64,000 nt of DNA from Acidobacteriota bacterium (GCA_021779935.1 JAJXZT010000016.1:124001-188000), one strand, 5' to 3'. Positions 9,901 to 18,195 are shown, counted from the stretch's first letter. Program-made: numbers and translations. The notes: a model not told the origin generated them from the letters alone.

Positions 9901-9963
9901 GGAAACCTGGTGGGAACGGGAACGTCACGCCAGGCGCAACTGTCGGTGAAGCTCGTTTTCTAA
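6904..9963 (+). CDS. Oar-type TonB-dependent outer-membrane receptor
   Basis: A 1019-residue receptor. A signal peptide (about 1-29, ending QSWAQ) is followed by a carboxypeptidase-regulatory-like domain (about 31-115, SIMGVVQDKTGAVVPGANVTV), a plug region with NLPLNGRDFTSLITLVPG, and a long beta-barrel ending in the typical C-terminal aromatic residue (LVF). This Oar/SusC-like architecture is greatly expanded in Acidobacteriota and is thought to import oligosaccharides or bind peptides. GGGAGG lies 11 nt before the ATG. The 17 nt gap to the FadR-type regulator indicates cotranscription, so the receptor likely brings in the substrate sensed by that regulator. A strong terminator follows. Confidence 0.9.
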   Translation: MCRATRTIMHICAILTLLLVVGTVQSWAQLETGSIMGVVQDKTGAVVPGANVTVTNTKTSRTWKATTGAVGEYSVTGLPVGPYKVQVDHKGFKTGEVSNIFLHTSETPRVNVTLAVGSEAETVNVRAQALSIDTTTSNSGGTVDQTSVENLPLNGRDFTSLITLVPGAVTTGGFGQNSLGGFETDMAGVNVLLDGTDATRIDTNAVSTQLGRQASRISRASVDSIQEFKVISGVYSAEYGRSSGDIVDVITKSGGNTIHGTAFEYFRNNAMDAKNYFSPQTVPLHMNQFGGNLSGPIKKDKLFYFVNYEGVRQSVGLPTKIAVMTAATKALAVPSMAPVMAAIPLPNLPGPVVFPNPGGSPIVRNDLAWYQGNLINTLREDTGAVKLDYDATQKDTFSLRYNIADSFTSTQYGFATGQVSPSTGRNHLLKLGWTHVFTPTLLNQFSAALNRPQTDSLGGGGNFPIFQCSSFWGCDNTNNFETAPGPALFSNRRPQHSFEYVDTLSWIKGIHTIHMGADIRHNVTHDALDPQMFLSYANEHDFLNNAGIQLDTLGHTMVGVSNTNYAYFIQDDIHVTPRLTINAGLRYEYNSVLQGSQIGNFDIATLSLMPKGAPLYNADRNDFGPRLGFSWDPWGTGKTVIRGGAGIFYSPLLTGAALSLAGNYQQSFSVNVLDLLFGTRTCTPALNIAYPLPATLPTCSPALPASVNALDQNMRDTYSPHWSLGIQRQLARDTILELTYVGNRGIKLPAGAAYAGLELNYSPFAFYPNQLSNNYGNIRRLGNFLSSNYNGLQVSLRRHVGHGLNIDANYTWSHELDDAVNILLGAFQDSHNPQMDYASGDIDVRHNFTVGMVYDVPEVSFLPKKAASGWQVSTIVQARSGLPVNISLSAPFLGIDQLRPNLVPGASLTPTNYSAPYNQFNTAAFSTPAWGAYGNTPRNYGRGPGFVQMDMSLAKTTKLTERVGLQFRGDLFNIFNHPNFSSPSGYLNDVNFGKSTSTIGNLVGTGTSRQAQLSVKLVF

Positions 9964-9985
9964 ATCTCTCCTGCAATCCCTGACA

Positions 9986-10016
9986 AGGGGCGTCCTTCGG
10001 GACGCCTCTTATTTTT
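9986..10016 (+). terminator. Rho-independent terminator after the TonB receptor
   Basis: GGCGTCC (9989-9995), tetraloop TTCG, GGACGCC (10000-10006), followed by TCTTATTTTT. The 7 bp GC stem with a UUCG loop and T-rich tail is a classic terminator. Confidence 0.85.
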
Positions 10017-10017
10017 G

Positions 10018-10317
10018 GAAGTGAAAAGTAAAAAGTAGAAAGGGAAAAGTAAAAACGAAAGATGAACATGGAGGGAAAGTGAGTGCCGCGGATTTTTGCG
10101 GATGAGTGCGAATTTGTTCAGGAAATCAAAGAATCCGTGGCACATTTCAGCCTGACAGACACAGCAGCTATGAGCCACAAGCGGCAAGCAAAGACATGAG
10201 CAGAATTCATAGATACTGAGTCGCAAAAGCACGACTCAGGATGACGACGTCAAAAACAAAAGCAACCGCAAAGGCAACAGCTCCATACAAGGTAGTCTGT
10301 TGCCCCATCGCTTTCGC
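10018..10317. other. Gene-free intergenic stretch with A-rich stutter repeat
   Basis: After the terminator, 10018-10058 is a purine-rich near-tandem repeat built from GAAAAGTAAAAA-like units. The rest (10060-10317) has no supported gene. Near 10240 the string GTCAAAAACAAAAGCAAC resembles the A-rich sequences that precede hairpin modules at 15034-15051 and 18323-18337, but no hairpin follows here. Confidence 0.5.
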
Positions 10318-10716
10318 TCAGCGCACGTGCGGAGTTTCCGCCGCGAGGTTGCGGTAGACCGTGCGGACGATCATCCAGAGCAAGAAATAAAAGATGACCA
10401 TGACGATGACGGCGACCCAACGATAGACGGCAGGGAACGACGTGCCGAAGACGCGCGCGGGCATGTCGAGTACAAAGGCAGCCATGACAGCGGCGACGAC
10501 TCCAAGGATCGCTCCCCAGGCTGGCAATTTTTCGGGCACGATGGAGGCCGGCGCCATCATCAGCCACAATCCCCAGACGAACGGAGCACAGCACCACACG
10601 AGAAGAACCGGAGCGAAGCGCTGGATTGTAAATCCGGGAACTACGAGAAGTATGAGGGCGGCAATGGCGATGAGAACGGATGCGACTGCACTGGCGGCAA
10701 CGAAACGTCGCAACAT
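10318..10716 (-). CDS. Small four-helix integral membrane protein of unknown function
   Basis: A 132-residue, strongly hydrophobic protein with four predicted membrane spans (around residues 5-27, 35-53, 64-84, 97-118). I do not recognise a family. I chose the ATG at 10716 (MLRRF) because GGAGG lies 5 nt upstream; a longer form from 10746 would begin before that site. It is a single gene between two operons transcribed in different directions. Confidence 0.7.
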   Translation of the reverse strand: MLRRFVAASAVASVLIAIAALILLVVPGFTIQRFAPVLLVWCCAPFVWGLWLMMAPASIVPEKLPAWGAILGVVAAVMAAFVLDMPARVFGTSFPAVYRWVAVIVMVIFYFLLWMIVRTVYRNLAAETPHVR

Positions 10717-10788
10717 AAAAACCTCCGGCGACTTGAAAATCCTCACGACGTGACGACTGACCTTCGCAAGAAGCAGGTTACGAATATT

Positions 10789-12123
10789 CTAGTCTCCGGC
10801 GACGCCTCCTTTTGCAAGTAAATCGCGCATGTCGCACATGGGAGATTTGCCGCGCGCTTCCTGAAGCTGACGCCAGGTCATGGCAGGGCGACCAGTGTCG
10901 ACTTCGATCATGGAGATGCATCCGGGGACGGGGCAGACGAGCGAGCACAAGTTGCAGCCGACACACTCGTCGTCGAGGATTTTGGGAACGTGCTTGGGGA
11001 TGGGGCCGTGGCGGAGATCGGCGGCGGGACGCGCGTCGGAGGTGATGCACTGATGCGCGCCATCTTCGCAGGCGATATAGCAAAGATTGCAGCCGATGCA
11101 CTTCTCGGCGTCGATGCGAGCGATGGTTTTGTAATTGAGATTGAGATCGCCCCAGTCCATGATGCGCGGCAAGGATCGGCCGATGAGGTCCATGGCCGAG
11201 GCCATGCCCTTTTCGCGGAGGTACTCGTCGAGTCCGGCGGCCATTTCGCGAACGATGCGGAAACCGAAGTGCATGGCGGCGGTGCAGACCTGCACGGAAG
11301 TTGCGCCGAGAAGCATGAACTCGACGGCATCACGCCAGGCGCCAACGCCGCCGATGCCGGAGATGGGGATTTGCGCGCCGGGATGGCGGGCAACGGACGA
11401 GACCATGTGGAGCGCGATGGGCTTGATGGCGGGACCGCAATAACCGCCGTGGCTGCCGTGTCCCTGCACCTGCGGGCACGGGGAGAAGGTGTCGAGGTCG
11501 ACGCCGACGATGCTGTTGAAGGTGTTGACGAGAGAGACGGCGTCGGCACCGGCGGCAGCGACGGCGGCGGCCATGTGCGCGATGTCAGTGACATTGGGCG
11601 TGAGCTTGACGATGACCGGGATGGTCGCGGCTTCCTTGACCCAAGCGGTGATCATGGCAGCATAGTCGGGCACCTGGCCGACGGCGGCTCCCATGCCGCG
11701 CTCGCTCATGCCGTGCGGACAACCGAAGTTGAGCTCGACCATGTCAGCGCCGGAGTCATTGGCTCGATGCGTGATCTCCTGCCATGACTCGCGGCGGGAC
11801 TCGACCATGAGCGAGGCGATGACGGCGTTGTGCGGGAAGCGTTTCTTGACTTCGCTGATCTCGCGGAAGTTGACCTCGATGGGACGGTCGCTGATGAGCT
11901 CGATGTTGTTGAGGCCCATCATGCGGACATTCTTGAGATCGACGGCGCCGTAGCGCGAAGCGGTGTTGATGATGGGTTCGCCGATGGTTTTCCAGACGGC
12001 GCCGCCCCAGCCTTCTTCAAAGGCATGCATGACCTGATGGGCCGTGTTGGTGGGCGGTCCGGAGGCCAGCCAGAAGGGATTGGGTGAACGGACTCCGCAG
12101 AAATTCACACTGAGATCAGGCAT
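10789..12123 (-). CDS. preA: NAD-dependent dihydropyrimidine dehydrogenase, catalytic subunit PreA
   Basis: A 444-residue FMN-dependent TIM-barrel (dihydroorotate dehydrogenase-like fold; NPFWLASGPPTNT, ELNFGCPHGMSERGMG, SGIGGVGAWRDAVEF) with two C-terminal [4Fe-4S] motifs (CIGCNLCYIAC and CVGCNLCSLVCPVPGC). With PreT it reduces uracil and thymine to the 5,6-dihydro forms in the cytoplasm. The ATG at 12123 overlaps the last 8 bases of preT, a translationally coupled arrangement; the upstream in-frame extension lies wholly inside preT and is not used. The divergent dihydropyrimidinase and the nearby mmsA fit the reductive pyrimidine pathway. Confidence 0.93.
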   Translation of the reverse strand: MPDLSVNFCGVRSPNPFWLASGPPTNTAHQVMHAFEEGWGGAVWKTIGEPIINTASRYGAVDLKNVRMMGLNNIELISDRPIEVNFREISEVKKRFPHNAVIASLMVESRRESWQEITHRANDSGADMVELNFGCPHGMSERGMGAAVGQVPDYAAMITAWVKEAATIPVIVKLTPNVTDIAHMAAAVAAAGADAVSLVNTFNSIVGVDLDTFSPCPQVQGHGSHGGYCGPAIKPIALHMVSSVARHPGAQIPISGIGGVGAWRDAVEFMLLGATSVQVCTAAMHFGFRIVREMAAGLDEYLREKGMASAMDLIGRSLPRIMDWGDLNLNYKTIARIDAEKCIGCNLCYIACEDGAHQCITSDARPAADLRHGPIPKHVPKILDDECVGCNLCSLVCPVPGCISMIEVDTGRPAMTWRQLQEARGKSPMCDMRDLLAKGGVAGD

Positions 12124-13498
12124 GGGAAGCCTCCCTTCCAGCAACGGTCGAATTGATGGAGAACATGGCATGGATGCCGCGAGCGGCGCGCTTGCCTTCG
12201 GCGACGGCATCGACGACTTCAGCGGCACCGTTGACGCAATCTCCGCCGGCGAAATATTTGGGATTGGATGTCTGGCCGGTCTCGGGATCGACGACGACGC
12301 AACCCTTGCGTAGCGCGAGCGCGGGAATGGTGGAGAGGAAGTCGACCTTCTTCTGCTGGCCGAGGGCGCGAATGACCATGTCGACGGGGAGAGTGAACTC
12401 GGAGCCGGGGATGGGTTCGGGAGCGTGGCGGCCAGAGGCGTCGGGCGGGCCGGGCCTGGTGCAAATGAGCTGCACGGCTTCCACCGAACTGTTGCCGAGG
12501 ATGCGAACGGGAAGCGTGTGCCAGCGGAAGGTGATGTTGTCCTTCTTCGCGAGTTCGATTTCGTAGGCGAAGGCGGTCATGTCCTCGGGACCGCGACGGT
12601 AGATCATGTAGACCTCTTCGGCCCCGAGACGGCGCGCGGCAGTGACGCAATCGATGGCGGTGTTGCCACCGCCGATGACAGCGACGCGGCGTCCGATGGC
12701 AACGGAGGCGAGGCCGTTCATCTTGGTTTGCTCGATGAAGGTGAGGGCATCGACGGAACCCTGGAGGTCTTCACCGGGAACGCCGAGGCGATCGGTGCGG
12801 CCGAGTCCGACGCCGATGAAGATGGCATCGAATTCGGACTCGAGTTGCGCGAGAGAAACGTCAACGCCGACGGTAAAGCCGCAGCGAATGTCAACGCCCA
12901 TCTCGCGGATCATGTCGATTTCGCGCTGAACGTCAGCGGCGCGCATCTTGTAGGCGGCGATGCCATAGGCGTCGAGTCCGCCGGGAGTGGGACGGCTGTC
13001 AAAGAGCACGGCCTGATGTCCACAGCGTCGGAGTTCGAAGGCGCAGGAGAGGCTGGCAGGGCCGGCGCCGATGAGCGCGACACGGCGGCCAGTGTCGGGT
13101 CCAGGAGAGAAGAGACGCTTGCCGGAGTCGAGGATGCGGTCGACGGAGTAGCGCTGAAGACTGCCGATGCTGACAGGGCGCTTGCCTTCCGCGTTGAGCA
13201 CACAGGCACCTTCGCAGAGGACCGAGGTGGGGCAGACGCGGGCGCAACTGTGGCCGAGGATGTTAGCGTCAAGAATAGTACGGGCGGAGCCGACGGTGTT
13301 GCCGGTCATGATCTGGCGAATAAAAAGTGGAACGTCGATGCGCGTGGGACAGGCCTTGATGCAGGGCGCGTCGTAACAGAAGAGGCAGCGGGAACCCTCT
13401 TCAAGGGCCTGTGCGCGGGTGAGCGGCGGGTTGATATCGGCGAAAGTCCGCTCAAGTTCCTCGGGTGAGAGCCTGGGGGCCGGATGATTCAGAGCCAT
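12116..13498 (-). CDS. preT: Dihydropyrimidine dehydrogenase electron-transfer subunit PreT
   Basis: A 460-residue flavoprotein of the glutamate synthase small-subunit type. The N-terminus has Fe-S cysteine clusters (CLFCYDAPCIKACPT and CARVCPTSVLCEGAC). Two dinucleotide-binding folds follow (ALIGAGPASLSCAFELRRCG and AVIGGGNTAIDC), and the C-terminal FAD motif is YFAGGDCVNGA. It passes electrons from NAD(P)H to PreA. The ATG at 13498 gives normal family length; sequence upstream in the same frame is the antisense of the dihydropyrimidinase gene and is not coding. It is the first gene of the leftward preT-preA pair. Confidence 0.93.
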   Translation of the reverse strand: MALNHPAPRLSPEELERTFADINPPLTRAQALEEGSRCLFCYDAPCIKACPTRIDVPLFIRQIMTGNTVGSARTILDANILGHSCARVCPTSVLCEGACVLNAEGKRPVSIGSLQRYSVDRILDSGKRLFSPGPDTGRRVALIGAGPASLSCAFELRRCGHQAVLFDSRPTPGGLDAYGIAAYKMRAADVQREIDMIREMGVDIRCGFTVGVDVSLAQLESEFDAIFIGVGLGRTDRLGVPGEDLQGSVDALTFIEQTKMNGLASVAIGRRVAVIGGGNTAIDCVTAARRLGAEEVYMIYRRGPEDMTAFAYEIELAKKDNITFRWHTLPVRILGNSSVEAVQLICTRPGPPDASGRHAPEPIPGSEFTLPVDMVIRALGQQKKVDFLSTIPALALRKGCVVVDPETGQTSNPKYFAGGDCVNGAAEVVDAVAEGKRAARGIHAMFSINSTVAGREASHA

Positions 13499-13563
13499 AA
13501 GTACGCTCCCAAGAAAGATCAGGTGACACGATTTGAGGAGGCGAAGTCTAGCACAAAACGGGA

Positions 13564-13581
13564 AAGCGTTATATAACGTTT
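13564..13581. promoter_or_regulatory. Palindrome in the preT / dihydropyrimidinase divergent promoter region
   Basis: CGTTATATAACG (13567-13578) is a perfect 12 bp palindrome midway between the divergent preT and dihydropyrimidinase start codons. It offers a TATAAC -10-like box on both strands and could also be an operator for shared control. No regulator gene is adjacent. Confidence 0.45.
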
Positions 13582-13615
13582 CGCATCCGCGTGGACCAAC
13601 TTGGGAGGCGGCTAA

Positions 13616-14998
13616 ATGCGATTCGATACGCTGATAGTGAACGGGACGGTGGTAACGGCCACGGATTCCTACGTGGCGGACGTGGGCATTGAGGGCGGCA
13701 AGATCACGGCAATCGGTGCGGCATTGCCACGGGAGAACGCCGGGAAAGTGCTGGACGCAGCAGGAAAACTTGTATTGCCAGGGGGAATCGACGTCCACAC
13801 CCACCTGGATATGCCGTTCGGCGGTACGACGAGCGCGGACGACTTCGAGACAGGAACACGGGCGGCGGCATTCGGCGGTACAACGACGATCATAGACTTC
13901 GCCATCCAGTACAAGGGCCAGACGCTGCGCACGGCGTTTGACGCGTGGATGAAAAAAGCCGAGTCGAAGGCAGTGAGCGACTACGGTTTCCACTGCATTA
14001 TTACCGACGTGGGAGCGGCGCAACTGGAGGAAATGAACGAACTGGTGCGCGACGGCGTGACAAGCTTCAAGCTCTTTATGGCGTATCCGGGCGTGTTCAT
14101 GATGGACGACGCGACGATCTTCCGGGTGCTGCGGCAGACGACGAAGAACGGGGCGATGGTGTGCATGCACGCCGAAAACGGCGGCGTGATCGACGTGATT
14201 GTGCAGCAGGCCCTGGCGGAAGGAAAGACCGCGCCGAAGTATCACGCGCTGACAAGGCCGACAACAGCCGAGGCGGAAGCGACATCGAGATCGATTGCAC
14301 TGGCGGAGATGGCGGGCGCGCCGATCTATATCGTCCACCTGACCTGCAACGACGCGCTAGAGAAAGTGCGCGAGGCGCGGGATAGAGGATTGCCGGTGTA
14401 TGCGGAGACGTGTCCCCAGTATCTCTTCCTGTCGCTGGAAAACATGGACGCGCCGGGATTCGAGGGAGCGAAGTATGTGTTTACGCCGCCGCTGCGCGAG
14501 AAGTGGAACCAGGATCGGCTGTGGAATGGACTGGCGAAAGACCAACTGAGCGTGGTGTCGACCGATCATTGCCCATTCTGCTTCAAGGAACAGAAAGAGA
14601 TGGGCAAGGGAGATTTCACGAAAATTCCCAATGGAGGGCCGGGTATCGAGAACCGGATGAGCCTGGTGTACTCGGGTGGAGTGGCGGCGGGACGGTTCAG
14701 CGTGAACCGCTTTGTGGAAGTGACGGCGACAACACCGGCGAAGCTGTTTGGACTGTATCCGCGGAAGGGAACCATTGCCGTTGGAAGCGATGCCGACGTG
14801 GTGATCTTCGACGCGAAGCGCAAACACACGATCAGCGCGAAGACGCACCACATGCGAGTGGACTACTCGATGTTCGAGGGAATTACGGTGACGGGAATGC
14901 CAGACGTGGTGCTGTCGCGCGGACGCGTGCTGGTGGATGGAGAAAAGTTCCTGGGGAAACCGGGAGCAGGAAGTTTCCTGAAGAGAGGGACCAGGTAG
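13616..14998 (+). CDS. hydA: Dihydropyrimidinase / D-hydantoinase
   Basis: A 460-residue cyclic amidohydrolase. The binuclear metal site is complete: His61 and His63 in HTHLD, carboxylated Lys152 in TSFKLFM, His185 in MHAENG, His241 in IVHLTC and Asp317 in STDHCPF. It opens dihydrouracil/dihydrothymine to N-carbamoyl-beta-amino acids in the cytoplasm. GGGAGG lies about 8 nt before the ATG. It is divergent from preT-preA, which make its substrate. The next enzyme, beta-ureidopropionase, is not in the window. Confidence 0.93.
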   Translation: MRFDTLIVNGTVVTATDSYVADVGIEGGKITAIGAALPRENAGKVLDAAGKLVLPGGIDVHTHLDMPFGGTTSADDFETGTRAAAFGGTTTIIDFAIQYKGQTLRTAFDAWMKKAESKAVSDYGFHCIITDVGAAQLEEMNELVRDGVTSFKLFMAYPGVFMMDDATIFRVLRQTTKNGAMVCMHAENGGVIDVIVQQALAEGKTAPKYHALTRPTTAEAEATSRSIALAEMAGAPIYIVHLTCNDALEKVREARDRGLPVYAETCPQYLFLSLENMDAPGFEGAKYVFTPPLREKWNQDRLWNGLAKDQLSVVSTDHCPFCFKEQKEMGKGDFTKIPNGGPGIENRMSLVYSGGVAAGRFSVNRFVEVTATTPAKLFGLYPRKGTIAVGSDADVVIFDAKRKHTISAKTHHMRVDYSMFEGITVTGMPDVVLSRGRVLVDGEKFLGKPGAGSFLKRGTR

Positions 14999-15001
14999 AG
15001 C

Positions 15002-15031
15002 TGCTAGGTACCAGGTGTTAGGTACTAGGAA
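15002..15031. repeat. Quasi-tandem stutter repeat after the dihydropyrimidinase gene
   Basis: TAGGTACCAGGTG followed by TTAGGTACTAGG, with a partial copy (ACCAGGTAG) in the last codons of the dihydropyrimidinase gene. It is immediately followed by an A-rich string and a hairpin module at 15052. Confidence 0.6.
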
Positions 15032-15051
15032 AGCAACGTCAAAAGCAACGA

Positions 15052-15082
15052 CCCCACCCTAACAAGTTAGGGTGGGGCACCC
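15052..15082 (-). repeat. Hairpin module of the GGGGCACC family (C1), likely terminator of mmsA
   Basis: CCCCACCCTAAC (15052-15063) and GTTAGGGTGGGG (15066-15077) form a perfect 12 bp stem with a 2 nt gap, followed on the + strand by the unpaired tail CACCC. Read on the minus strand, downstream of mmsA, the hairpin is followed by a T-rich tract (GTCGTTGCTTTTGACG). Confidence 0.75.
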
Positions 15083-15109
15083 GCAGTGTTTCCTATCAAT
15101 TCATAAATA

Positions 15110-16576
15110 TCAATCTTCAGGCCAGCGGCAGGTGACGACCTTGGACTCGGTGTAGAACTGCACGGAATCCTTGCCGAGTGCGTGGAGGTCTCCGAAGAAC
15201 GAACCGCGCCAACCGGCGAAGGGGAAGATCGCCGTGGGCGCGGGGACGCCGACATTGACGCCAACCATGCCGGTCTGCGTGCTGGTGACGAATTCGCGCG
15301 CGGTGTTGCCGCTGCGGGTGAAAATCGAAGAGGCATTGCCGTACTGCGAAGAGTTGATGAGGTCGATGGCCTCCTGAAGATTCTTTACGCGAACGACGGA
15401 GAGCACAGGGCCGAAGATCTCTTCGCGGGCAATCTTCATTTGCGGCGTGACGTTGTCGAAGATGGTAGGGCCGAGGAAGTTTCCGGAAGATTGCGAGCAG
15501 CTATCCTTGCGGCCGTCGCGCACGAGCGTGGCACCGTCGGCGATTCCGGCATCGACATAGCCGGCGATCCGTTTTTTGGCCTCCGGGGTGATGATGGGAC
15601 CCATTTCGGAGCCGGGAGCAGCGCCGTCGCCAACCCTCATGGAATCGGCGATGCGGCGAAGTTCGGCGATGAGAGGATCGGCGATGTCGCCGACGGCGAC
15701 CACGACGCTGGTGGCGACACAACGCTCACCGGCGCATCCAAAACTGGAAGCCATGACAACCTGCGCGGCACTGCGAAGATCGGCGTCGGGCATGACGACG
15801 GAGTGATTCTTGGCGCCGCCGAGAGCCTGTACGCGCTTGCCATTGGCGGCGGCGGTGGCATAGATGTACTTGGCCACGGCGCTGGAACCGACGAATGAGA
15901 CGGCGCGAATCTTGGGGTGCGTGAGCAGGGCATCGACGGTTTCCCTGGCGCCGTGGACGACGTTAAGGACTCCGGGGGGAAGGCCCGACTCATGAAGCAG
16001 TTCGGCGATGCGCATGGCGCTGCGAGGGACACGCTCGGAGGGCTTGTGGACGAACGTATTGCCACAGGCAATCGCCATGGGATACATCCAGAGTGGGACC
16101 ATGAAGGGAAAATTGAAGGGCGTGATTCCGGCGCAGACGCCGAGCGGCTGGCGGATGGAGTAGCCATCGACGCCGGTGCCGACACGCTCGACGGTGTCGC
16201 CCATCATGAGCGAAGTGGCTCCGCCGGCGAACTCGATGCATTCAAGTCCGCGCTGGAATGAGCCCTTTGACTCTTCGAGAGTCTTGCCGTTTTCCTCTGT
16301 GATAAGCGCGATCAGCTCGTCGGCGTGGCGCTCGAGCATGCCGTGGAAGTGGAAGAGAACGCGGCATCGCTGAAGCACCGGAGTGCGGCTCCAGGCGGGA
16401 AATGCGGCCTGGGCAGCGTCGACGGCGGCGTTGATTTCGTCGCGGGTGGAATGTTGGAAAATGACAGTGGGGGCGCCGGTGGCAGGGTTGAAAAGCTGCT
16501 CGGCGTGTCCGCGAGACTCACGGCGCTCGCCGGCAATGAACATGGGCAGAACAGTGGAAACGGCAGTGGAAGACAT
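15110..16576 (-). CDS. mmsA: CoA-acylating methylmalonate-semialdehyde dehydrogenase
   Basis: A 488-residue aldehyde dehydrogenase of the CoA-acylating MMSDH branch. It has TPFNFPFMVPLWM and NTFVHKPSERVP in the NAD-binding region, FVGSS, and the catalytic Cys286 in FGCAGERCVA. It turns methylmalonate or malonate semialdehyde into propionyl-CoA or acetyl-CoA. These semialdehydes arise from beta-aminoisobutyrate and beta-alanine, the end products of reductive pyrimidine breakdown, so the position beside preTA and the dihydropyrimidinase is meaningful. The start is one of two consecutive ATGs (16579 or 16576); AGGAGG is only 1 nt from the first, so I favour the second. Confidence 0.92.
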   Translation of the reverse strand: MSSTAVSTVLPMFIAGERRESRGHAEQLFNPATGAPTVIFQHSTRDEINAAVDAAQAAFPAWSRTPVLQRCRVLFHFHGMLERHADELIALITEENGKTLEESKGSFQRGLECIEFAGGATSLMMGDTVERVGTGVDGYSIRQPLGVCAGITPFNFPFMVPLWMYPMAIACGNTFVHKPSERVPRSAMRIAELLHESGLPPGVLNVVHGARETVDALLTHPKIRAVSFVGSSAVAKYIYATAAANGKRVQALGGAKNHSVVMPDADLRSAAQVVMASSFGCAGERCVATSVVVAVGDIADPLIAELRRIADSMRVGDGAAPGSEMGPIITPEAKKRIAGYVDAGIADGATLVRDGRKDSCSQSSGNFLGPTIFDNVTPQMKIAREEIFGPVLSVVRVKNLQEAIDLINSSQYGNASSIFTRSGNTAREFVTSTQTGMVGVNVGVPAPTAIFPFAGWRGSFFGDLHALGKDSVQFYTESKVVTCRWPED

Positions 16577-16632
16577 CATGCCTCCTCTGGCAAACAAGTG
16601 AAGAGGCCAATGATTTTATACCCGGAGTCAAG

Positions 16633-16745
16633 GCGCTGCACCGTGGATTGCTGGGCACGGTGCAGCGCGCGGGAATGTGTACCCCAGGGGCTGAAGCCCC
16701 CTTCTATCGGCGTTCCATAACGCCGGGCTAAAGCCCGGCTCTACC
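16633..16745. repeat. Second intergenic palindrome family (three or four hairpins)
   Basis: Between mmsA and the amidohydrolase are GCGCTGCACCGT/ACGGTGCAGCGC (16633-16668, perfect 12 bp stem), GGGGCTGAAGCCCC (16687-16700), CGGCGTT/AACGCCG (16708-16725) and GCCGGGCTAAAGCCCGGC (16722-16739). The last two share bases and would compete. The GGGCT-AA-AGCCC type differs from the GGGGCACC modules. The block lies downstream of the amidohydrolase stop codon on the minus strand. Confidence 0.65.
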
Positions 16746-16770
16746 GCAATCCAAGCGGCAGACGTTCGGC

Positions 16771-18195
16771 CTAACGGATGCCGACGAGGCCGCGAGCGGC
16801 ATCGATCAATTTCTGAGAGTCATAGCCAACGCCATCCTTGAAGACGATCTCGGTGTTCTGGATATCGCTGATCTTCTCGGCGGGATTACCACGGATGACG
16901 ACGAGGTCGGCACGCATGCCGGGAGCAATGGTTCCGAAAACCTTGTCCTCGTGGAGAAACTGCGCGCCGTTGTGAGTGGCGATTCGAATGGCTTCGATGG
17001 GAGTGAAGCCGGCCTGAACGAGCAGTTCGAGCTCGCGCTGATCGCCGAAGCCAGCCAGAGTGCCACCGATACCAGTGGGATCGCATCCGGCGAGGAGGAG
17101 GCCGCCGGCCTTGGCGAAGGAGCGCTCGAAGTCCATCTCCTTCTGGAAGAGAACTGGCCAGTAGGATTTGGCGTTCATGCCGATGCGCGCGCGGTTGGTG
17201 AGATAGGCGACCGCGGAGTGGGGCGACATGGCCTGGAGGATGCGCGGATCGAGGGGTGCGCGGTTGGGCACGAAGTCCTCGAAGACGGGAAGGGTGGAGG
17301 TGAGGGCGACGTGCTTGCTGACAAGGTATTGAATGAGACCCTGGACCTCAGGGCCGTTGATGTCGACATTCTTGGCGAGGTCAGCGTCGGCACCGGTGGG
17401 ACAGACGTCGAGCTGCTTGGTCTTGAGGAATTCGGTGTCGACGACGAGGCCGTGCTCGAGATCGTCGATGCCGGCATCGGCGGCCTCGCGGAAGCCCACG
17501 GAGCAGAGATGTCCGGTGATGGTGAGGCCACGCTTGTGAGCGGCATCGGCGGCGGCCTTCAATTCGGCGCGCGTGATGTGCATGTAGGCCTTGTAAGAAG
17601 TGATGCCTTCATCGGCCCAATAATTGACGGTCTCAGTGGCGTCGGCGGGGCCGCGCAGGGTGTGCATCTGCGGCGTGAAGCTGCCGGGGCCTTCGAGATA
17701 AGGGCCGGTGGCGAAGATATGCGGGCCGGGAAATTGGCCGGTGTCGATTTTCGCCTTGAGCTCGAGATCGGAATAGGGTTCGACGGAGCCGGTTGTGCGG
17801 ATAGTGGTGACTCCGTTGCCGAGGTAGAGCAGCGGGAAACTGACGCCCATCTCGGGATACCAGCCCTGGCCGTTGGGATAGAAGAGGTGATCGTGCATGC
17901 CGACGATGCCGGGAATGACGGTGCGGCCGGACATGTCGAGGACATCGGCACCGGCGGGCGGAGCGGCGGTTCCGACGCTCTCGATCTTGCCATCCTTGAT
18001 GACGATGGTCTGGTCGTCAACGGCGGGAGCACCAGTGCCATCGATGACGCGGACGTGAGTAAGGGCGACGACGGGCGCGTCGACCTTGACGAATTGCTGT
18101 ACGGCCTTGGAGAGCGTGACCTGCTGCGCGCCGGCGGTGGCGACGAGAGCAAGGAACAGGGCGGCGAAAAACGACAGGCGAATTGATTTGCGCAC
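16771..18195 (-). CDS. Exported amidohydrolase (imidazolonepropionase-like)
   Basis: A 474-residue amidohydrolase with a signal peptide (about 1-23, ending ATAGA). Metal-binding residues begin with His101 and His103 in MHDHLF, Lys in TSYKAYMH, His in TITGHLC and DLEHG, and the usual C-terminal strand ADLVVIRGNP. I placed the start at the GTG at 18195 because GGAGG lies exactly 5 nt upstream and the signal peptide begins there. The family includes imidazolonepropionases and Xaa-Pro/Xaa-Arg peptidases; the substrate is not readable. It is alone, with repeat elements on both sides. Confidence 0.82.
   Translation of the reverse strand: MRKSIRLSFFAALFLALVATAGAQQVTLSKAVQQFVKVDAPVVALTHVRVIDGTGAPAVDDQTIVIKDGKIESVGTAAPPAGADVLDMSGRTVIPGIVGMHDHLFYPNGQGWYPEMGVSFPLLYLGNGVTTIRTTGSVEPYSDLELKAKIDTGQFPGPHIFATGPYLEGPGSFTPQMHTLRGPADATETVNYWADEGITSYKAYMHITRAELKAAADAAHKRGLTITGHLCSVGFREAADAGIDDLEHGLVVDTEFLKTKQLDVCPTGADADLAKNVDINGPEVQGLIQYLVSKHVALTSTLPVFEDFVPNRAPLDPRILQAMSPHSAVAYLTNRARIGMNAKSYWPVLFQKEMDFERSFAKAGGLLLAGCDPTGIGGTLAGFGDQRELELLVQAGFTPIEAIRIATHNGAQFLHEDKVFGTIAPGMRADLVVIRGNPAEKISDIQNTEIVFKDGVGYDSQKLIDAARGLVGIR

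Noticed and set aside
12425-13468. 347-codon + strand frame
   Set aside because: Antisense of preT; repetitive Gly/Ala/Glu/Asp composition and no family similarity.
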